Origin: Mucilaginibacter phenanthrenivorans
GTDB lineage: Bacteria > Bacteroidota > Bacteroidia > Sphingobacteriales > Sphingobacteriaceae
Length of the DNA: 64,000 nt
NCBI RefSeq assembly: GCF_024721155.1
Contig: NZ_JAHVAP010000002.1
Coordinates: 1-64,000 of the forward strand
Direction: 5' to 3'
Below are positions 60,390 through 64,000 of the stretch, piece by piece (the first letter of the stretch is position 1; each line of letters begins with the position of its first letter). Both the position numbers and the translations under genes were made by a program. The notes under the pieces are model-generated. The model made no database searches and was not told the DNA's origin. It was given only the letters and a program-made list of their open reading frames with translations.

Positions 60390-61529
60390 TTATTTCTTAC
60401 TGACAATGATCTTCCGGCCCTCGATCTTAAATTTTACCTTGCCTGCTGCTTCAAGCGCGCTTAGCACGTCCGATACATTACTGTAACGTGTCATGCTCCC
60501 CAGGAAACCATTGTAGCCCTTCGTGCCCTCTTCGTATTCCACGTCCACATTGTACCAGCGCGATACTCTCCGCATCGTGCTTTCCAAGTTTTCTTTATCG
60601 AACAGGAAATAACCGTTCTTCCAGGCGATCGCACCTTCGGTATCCACCTCCTTAACTTTGATGTCCGGTCCCGACTGGACAGCTTGCTCGCCGGGGTGCA
60701 AAACGGTTTTACCGTTGATCCTGACACTGCCGCTGATCAGCGTCGTCTTCATATCCGGCTCGTCGTTATAGGCATTGATATTAAAAGCCGTACCGATATC
60801 TTCGATGGTTTGTCCCTTAACTTCCACCTTGAAAGGTTGGGCCGCATTATGCACCACCTCGAAGTAAGCCTCGCCGGTGATCTTCACGCTACGAACTTTG
60901 CCGTTAAAAGCAATAGGATACGTAATCGAACTTTCCGCGTTTAACCAAACCTTGGTGCCGTCTGAAAGCACCAGCGGATAAGGAGATTCCTGGCCGCGAA
61001 CGGTGGACAGGGTATTGTATACGGGTTGGTTTGTCGTGGTGGTGCTTTGGGGAATATAGGCAATGGCGTTACCGGCATTTACCTTGATCTGCATATTGCC
61101 TTGGGTAGCCAACTGCCCGCTCAAACCTTTAGTTAAGACGATCTTTTGCCCGTTCGCCAAAGTCAGGGTCGCCTGGTTATGACCCGGTGCAATATCCTGC
61201 TTCGCTATTTGAGTGCCAGCCGGTTTTTGATGCTGCTGATAGACATATAACCCGACACTGCAACAAAGTAGGATAGATGCCGCTACCGCGATGCGCGGCC
61301 ATAACGGCCTGAACTTCCTGGTTTGCATGGGGTGGGTTTCGGACAGAATACCGGCCAGCATGCGTTCTTTCACCTGTCCCGGGTCATGAGCGCCCGAATG
61401 CGCAAATTCAGTATCCTTATGGTTTTGATACCAGGCCTTGAAGTCGGCTTGCTCTTCAGGCGTCAGCGTGCCCGTTTTGAATTTGTGCGCAAGCTCTTCA
61501 ATATAGCTGTCCGTAAATCTTTTGTCCAT
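60390..61529 (-). CDS. FecR-family anti-sigma factor, second locus
   Basis: A 379-residue protein. N-terminal cytoplasmic part FTDSYIEELAHKFKTGTLTPEEQADF, one membrane helix near 75-95 (RIAVAASILLCCSVGLYVY), then the FecR domain (TVRGQESPYPLVLSDGTKVWLNAES, SVKITGEAYFEVVHN, DIGTAFNINAY) and a C-terminal KVKFKIEGRKIIVSKK. It precedes SusC, but unlike in the first locus no ECF sigma gene is adjacent: the next gene upstream is a divergent kinase. It must act on a sigma factor encoded elsewhere. Confidence 0.9.
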   Translation of the reverse strand: MDKRFTDSYIEELAHKFKTGTLTPEEQADFKAWYQNHKDTEFAHSGAHDPGQVKERMLAGILSETHPMQTRKFRPLWPRIAVAASILLCCSVGLYVYQQHQKPAGTQIAKQDIAPGHNQATLTLANGQKIVLTKGLSGQLATQGNMQIKVNAGNAIAYIPQSTTTTNQPVYNTLSTVRGQESPYPLVLSDGTKVWLNAESSITYPIAFNGKVRSVKITGEAYFEVVHNAAQPFKVEVKGQTIEDIGTAFNINAYNDEPDMKTTLISGSVRINGKTVLHPGEQAVQSGPDIKVKEVDTEGAIAWKNGYFLFDKENLESTMRRVSRWYNVDVEYEEGTKGYNGFLGSMTRYSNVSDVLSALEAAGKVKFKIEGRKIIVSKK

Positions 61530-61742
61530 GGATCGGTTGATTTCCCCCTTAGTCAGGAAAAATCAATTTATCCCTTGCCCGTTTTTAAAAAAAAATATTT
61601 TCATGCAGAAGCAGTGAGGAAGAGCCTTATGATGCACCAGTTTTTATAGCTATTGGTGCTACACTTTTTCATCACATTAATTTGATTGCTCTTTACGGTT
61701 TGATTGAGGTGATCTCAAAAACTGCCAGAAGGTGAATTTTTA

Positions 61743-61777
61743 CTCAACCGGTTTGAGGGCAAAAATTCAACCGTTTG
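61743..61777. promoter_or_regulatory. Repeated CAACCG motif in the divergent spacer
   Basis: CTCAACCGGTTTGAG (61743-61757) is a near-palindrome, and TTCAACCGTTTG (61766-61777) repeats its left part 23 bp further on. The 315-bp spacer between FecR and the kinase gene holds no gene; these sites could be operators for either. Confidence 0.35.
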
Positions 61778-61844
61778 TAGATAAAAAAAGCACGTTAAAG
61801 GAAATTTTTCAATCCGAATAAAATATTGTGTAACATCGTATAGT

Positions 61845-62861
61845 ATGCTGTTTCATCAATCCAAATACCGGGGAGTTATTGACCGTTACCTGCCGTTGTT
61901 GTTGCATGGTCTGGGTTGGCTCGCTTATGTATTTGCGGTCTATAACGGAAATGCAGCAGGACGCAGCTTCGTCGAGCTTTTAACACGGTACGGCCCGAAA
62001 TTTATTCTCCAGGCCATCATTTTTTACAGCAATTACCTTTACCTGATCCCCGCGGCACTGGCCAGTTTGAGAATAAGACGTTTTATTTCCTTTAACATCG
62101 TACTGGTGGCGGTGTTCGCAGCGGTGCTGTCGGGTGTCCGGTACCTGCAAGCGGCTTCAGGCCAGTTTTCTTTTTTGCAAAGCATTTGGATAAACTGCCT
62201 GAATATTACCTGGTTCTTAGTATTGGCCATATTAATCCGGTTCAGTACCGACTGGTTCAGGCAAAAGCAATTGGAAAAAGAAAAAGAGAACCAGCAGCTC
62301 AAAACCGAATTAAATTTTCTGAAGGCGCAGGTTAATCCCCATTTTTTCTTTAATTCCCTCAATAATCTTTATGCGCTGGCCTTAAAACAAGCGCCTGAAA
62401 CCCCGGAAATAATACTGAAAATATCAGGGATCATGCGTTATATGCTATATGAAACCGATGCCAGCCAGGTACCGTTAAGGCAGGAGGTGGACATGATCAA
62501 TACGTATATCTCTTTGCAGCAGTTGAAATCCAAATCAGCGGGTTATCCTTCAATAGTGGTTACGGGGGATATGGGCAATTTACAGATAGAACCTTTATTG
62601 TTACTGCCCCTGGTTGAAAACGTTTTTAAGCACGGAACCCTACCGTTTACCATCGTATTACAGGTTAGTCCTGTCTCCATTCAGCTGACAACAAGTAATC
62701 AAATGAGGAAAGAGGCTAATGCTACTCCAGGCGGGATAGGTTTAAGCAATCTAAAACGGCGGCTCAGCCTGCTTTACGCGGATGCACACCGGTTGGAACT
62801 GCGGGAAAATGACAATACCTTTACCGCTACATTGATTTTAAACCTCCCCATTAAAAAATGA
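61845..62861 (+). CDS. LytS-type sensor histidine kinase
   Basis: A 338-residue protein with about four N-terminal membrane helices (residues ~10-145). A coiled helix leads to the His-kinase internal region (FLKAQVNPHFFFNSLNNLYALAL), whose His is the phospho-acceptor. The ATPase part shows IEPLLLLPLVENVFKHG and GGIGLSNLKRRLSLLY. This is the Bacteroidetes LytS-type kinase family. Its stop overlaps the response-regulator start by 4 bp, so the two form a two-component pair. Confidence 0.9.
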   Translation: MLFHQSKYRGVIDRYLPLLLHGLGWLAYVFAVYNGNAAGRSFVELLTRYGPKFILQAIIFYSNYLYLIPAALASLRIRRFISFNIVLVAVFAAVLSGVRYLQAASGQFSFLQSIWINCLNITWFLVLAILIRFSTDWFRQKQLEKEKENQQLKTELNFLKAQVNPHFFFNSLNNLYALALKQAPETPEIILKISGIMRYMLYETDASQVPLRQEVDMINTYISLQQLKSKSAGYPSIVVTGDMGNLQIEPLLLLPLVENVFKHGTLPFTIVLQVSPVSIQLTTSNQMRKEANATPGGIGLSNLKRRLSLLYADAHRLELRENDNTFTATLILNLPIKK

Positions 62862-63541
62862 TCAGGTGCGTGGCCATAGATGACGAGTTTTTAGCCCTGG
62901 AGGTGATCGAAAACTACGTGGGACGATTGCCATTTCTCGAATTGGCCGGAACTTTTACGAATGCCCTGGAAGCTTTACCTTTATTGACGGCCGAACCAAT
63001 CGACCTGATGTTCCTGGATATTGAAATGCCGGACATCAATGGCCTTGCTTTCTTAAAGACCCTGAAAAAAGCGCCGATGGTCATTTTCACTACCGCCTAT
63101 TCGCAATTCGCAGCCGAGGGCTTTGAAGTAGATGCAGTGGACTATTTGATCAAGCCGATTCCCTTTGACCGGTTTTTAAAGGGGGTGCAAAAGGCGCAGC
63201 AAAGGTTGCAACCATCCGAAACGACTATCCAGCCGGATCATTTATTTATTAAATCCGACTATAAAACGCTCCGGGTTGCCTTAAACGAGATCCTGTACAT
63301 TGAAGGGATGAAGGACTATGTTTGTATCCATACCACCGGACAATCCATTAATACCTTACTCAGTATCACGGCTCTTTTGGAAAAGCTTCCGCTGGCCGGC
63401 TTTGTCCGGGTTCACCGTTCCTTCGTTATTGCTTTGAATAAGATCAATAGTATCGAACGCAACACGATTTTAATTGGAGCGATTAAAATACCCGTCGGCG
63501 ATCAATATAGAGATGAATTGATGAAGAGGATCAGCCCTTAA
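62858..63541 (+). CDS. LytTR-family response regulator
   Basis: A 227-residue protein. The receiver domain has the DDE start (VAIDDEFLALEVI), the phospho-Asp in LMFLDIEMPDI and Lys in YLIKPIPF. The C-terminal LytTR DNA-binding domain has FIKSDYKTLRVALNEILYIEGMKDY and FVRVHRSFVIALNKINSI. It is coupled to the kinase and precedes an ABC transporter gene by 112 bp, which it probably regulates. Confidence 0.93.
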   Translation: MIRCVAIDDEFLALEVIENYVGRLPFLELAGTFTNALEALPLLTAEPIDLMFLDIEMPDINGLAFLKTLKKAPMVIFTTAYSQFAAEGFEVDAVDYLIKPIPFDRFLKGVQKAQQRLQPSETTIQPDHLFIKSDYKTLRVALNEILYIEGMKDYVCIHTTGQSINTLLSITALLEKLPLAGFVRVHRSFVIALNKINSIERNTILIGAIKIPVGDQYRDELMKRISP

Positions 63542-63653
63542 ATATTTAACGCCAAATTTACGCCCGTTGACGGCTAAAATCCTCCCTTTGATGATTTAAT
63601 TCTTTGCCGGTTTTTCGAAAACTTTCCTTTGTTACTGTAAAACAAACAAAGTA

Positions 63654-64000
63654 ATGGAAGCACGATCAAATATCATCGAAACCCGGAATTTGGATTTCTC
63701 GTTTCATCCGGGCATACCCATCCTGAAAAATATTAACCTCCAGGTACCTGCCGGAAGCATCTACGGTTTTTTAGGGCCAAACGGGGCAGGTAAGACGACC
63801 ACCCTTAGATTATTATTAGGACTGATCAAACAGGAGCAATCATCCATTCAAATCTTCGGGCAGGATTTTTGGCCAAACCGTATTACGGTTTTAAAACGGA
63901 TAGGTTCATTGATCGAGCAGCCTTCCTTATATGGGCATTTGACCGGCCGGGAAAACCTCGAAGTATTCCGGCTTTCTTATGGATGTGAGCGGATCAGGAT
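63654..64000 (+). CDS. ABC transporter ATP-binding protein, partial
   Basis: The frame opens at 63654 (MEARSNIIETRNLDFSF) and runs off the window after ~115 residues. Walker A is FLGPNGAGKTTTLRLLLGLI, followed by a Q-loop region (IGSLIEQPSLYGHLTGRENL). The fold matches ABC-2-type exporters for peptides or antibiotics. Together with the LytS/LytTR pair it resembles sensor-regulator-exporter sets for antimicrobial response, though the substrate is not visible. Confidence 0.85.
   Translation, partial: MEARSNIIETRNLDFSFHPGIPILKNINLQVPAGSIYGFLGPNGAGKTTTLRLLLGLIKQEQSSIQIFGQDFWPNRITVLKRIGSLIEQPSLYGHLTGRENLEVFRLSYGCERIR

Overview
The window reads as chromosome of a Bacteroidota, most likely Sphingobacteriaceae (Mucilaginibacter/Pedobacter type). 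The grounds are two SusC/SusD pairs with FecR anti-sigma factors and an ECF sigma factor, a Bacteroidetes-type Tra cluster (TraE/F/G/I/J/K/M, RteC, DUF3945), a histone H1-like protein, MauE and DUF6520 proteins, and TAnnTTTG-like promoter elements. Much of it looks like a large integrative/conjugative island carrying cargo. No intact tRNA, rRNA, CRISPR array, integrase, relaxase or coupling protein was found, so the island is probably incomplete here.

Layout. 1-1.3 kb: a truncated papain-like protein, then a relic resembling a tRNA 3' end with a perfect terminator hairpin. 1.3-7.2 kb (AT-rich, + strand): an accessory block with a LysM-like membrane protein, an ABC-ATPase fused to a methyltransferase, a PD-(D/E)XK-like nuclease, a GIY-YIG-like protein and orphans. 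7.3-8.4 kb: a secreted HExxH protein. 8.6-11.7 kb: a two-gene pair, a gamma-glutamylcyclotransferase-like/nuclease-like fusion plus a PIN-like protein. 11.8-16.0 kb: mobile-element backbone genes (DUF932 and tiny partners, a PUR-RadC fusion, a zinc-ribbon protein, an HTH regulator) with duplicated palindromic operators. 16.2-17.6 kb: an IS110-family transposase followed by four tandem structured repeat units, a candidate guide RNA region.

17.7-32.4 kb (- strand): an ECF sigma/FecR-controlled SusC/SusD locus followed by a thioredoxin-like protein, an S9 peptidase, MauE, a DUF6520 peptide, a membrane-anchored orphan and a GH51 arabinofuranosidase. 32.5-44.9 kb (- strand): a conjugation operon headed by a membrane-tethered LuxR-type protein and RteC, with three tandem TraI-like paralogues and no TraN-Q. 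A 118-bp nested inverted repeat lies just upstream of it. 45.1-52.5 kb: cargo metabolism (TetR, alpha-oxoamine synthase, AraC, two small helical proteins, cysteine synthase-like enzyme, SDR threonine dehydrogenase-like enzyme, subtilisin-like protease). 52.6-61.5 kb: a second FecR/SusC/SusD locus with DUF4397-like, lipocalin-like and phosphodiesterase genes but no adjacent sigma factor. 61.8-64 kb (+): a LytS-type kinase, a LytTR regulator and the start of an ABC transporter ATPase.

The strongest candidates for something undescribed are the repeat array behind the IS110 transposase, the ATPase-methyltransferase/nuclease pair, the cyclotransferase-nuclease/PIN pair, and the nested palindrome ahead of the tra operon. 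All functional statements rest on motif reading by eye, without database searches.
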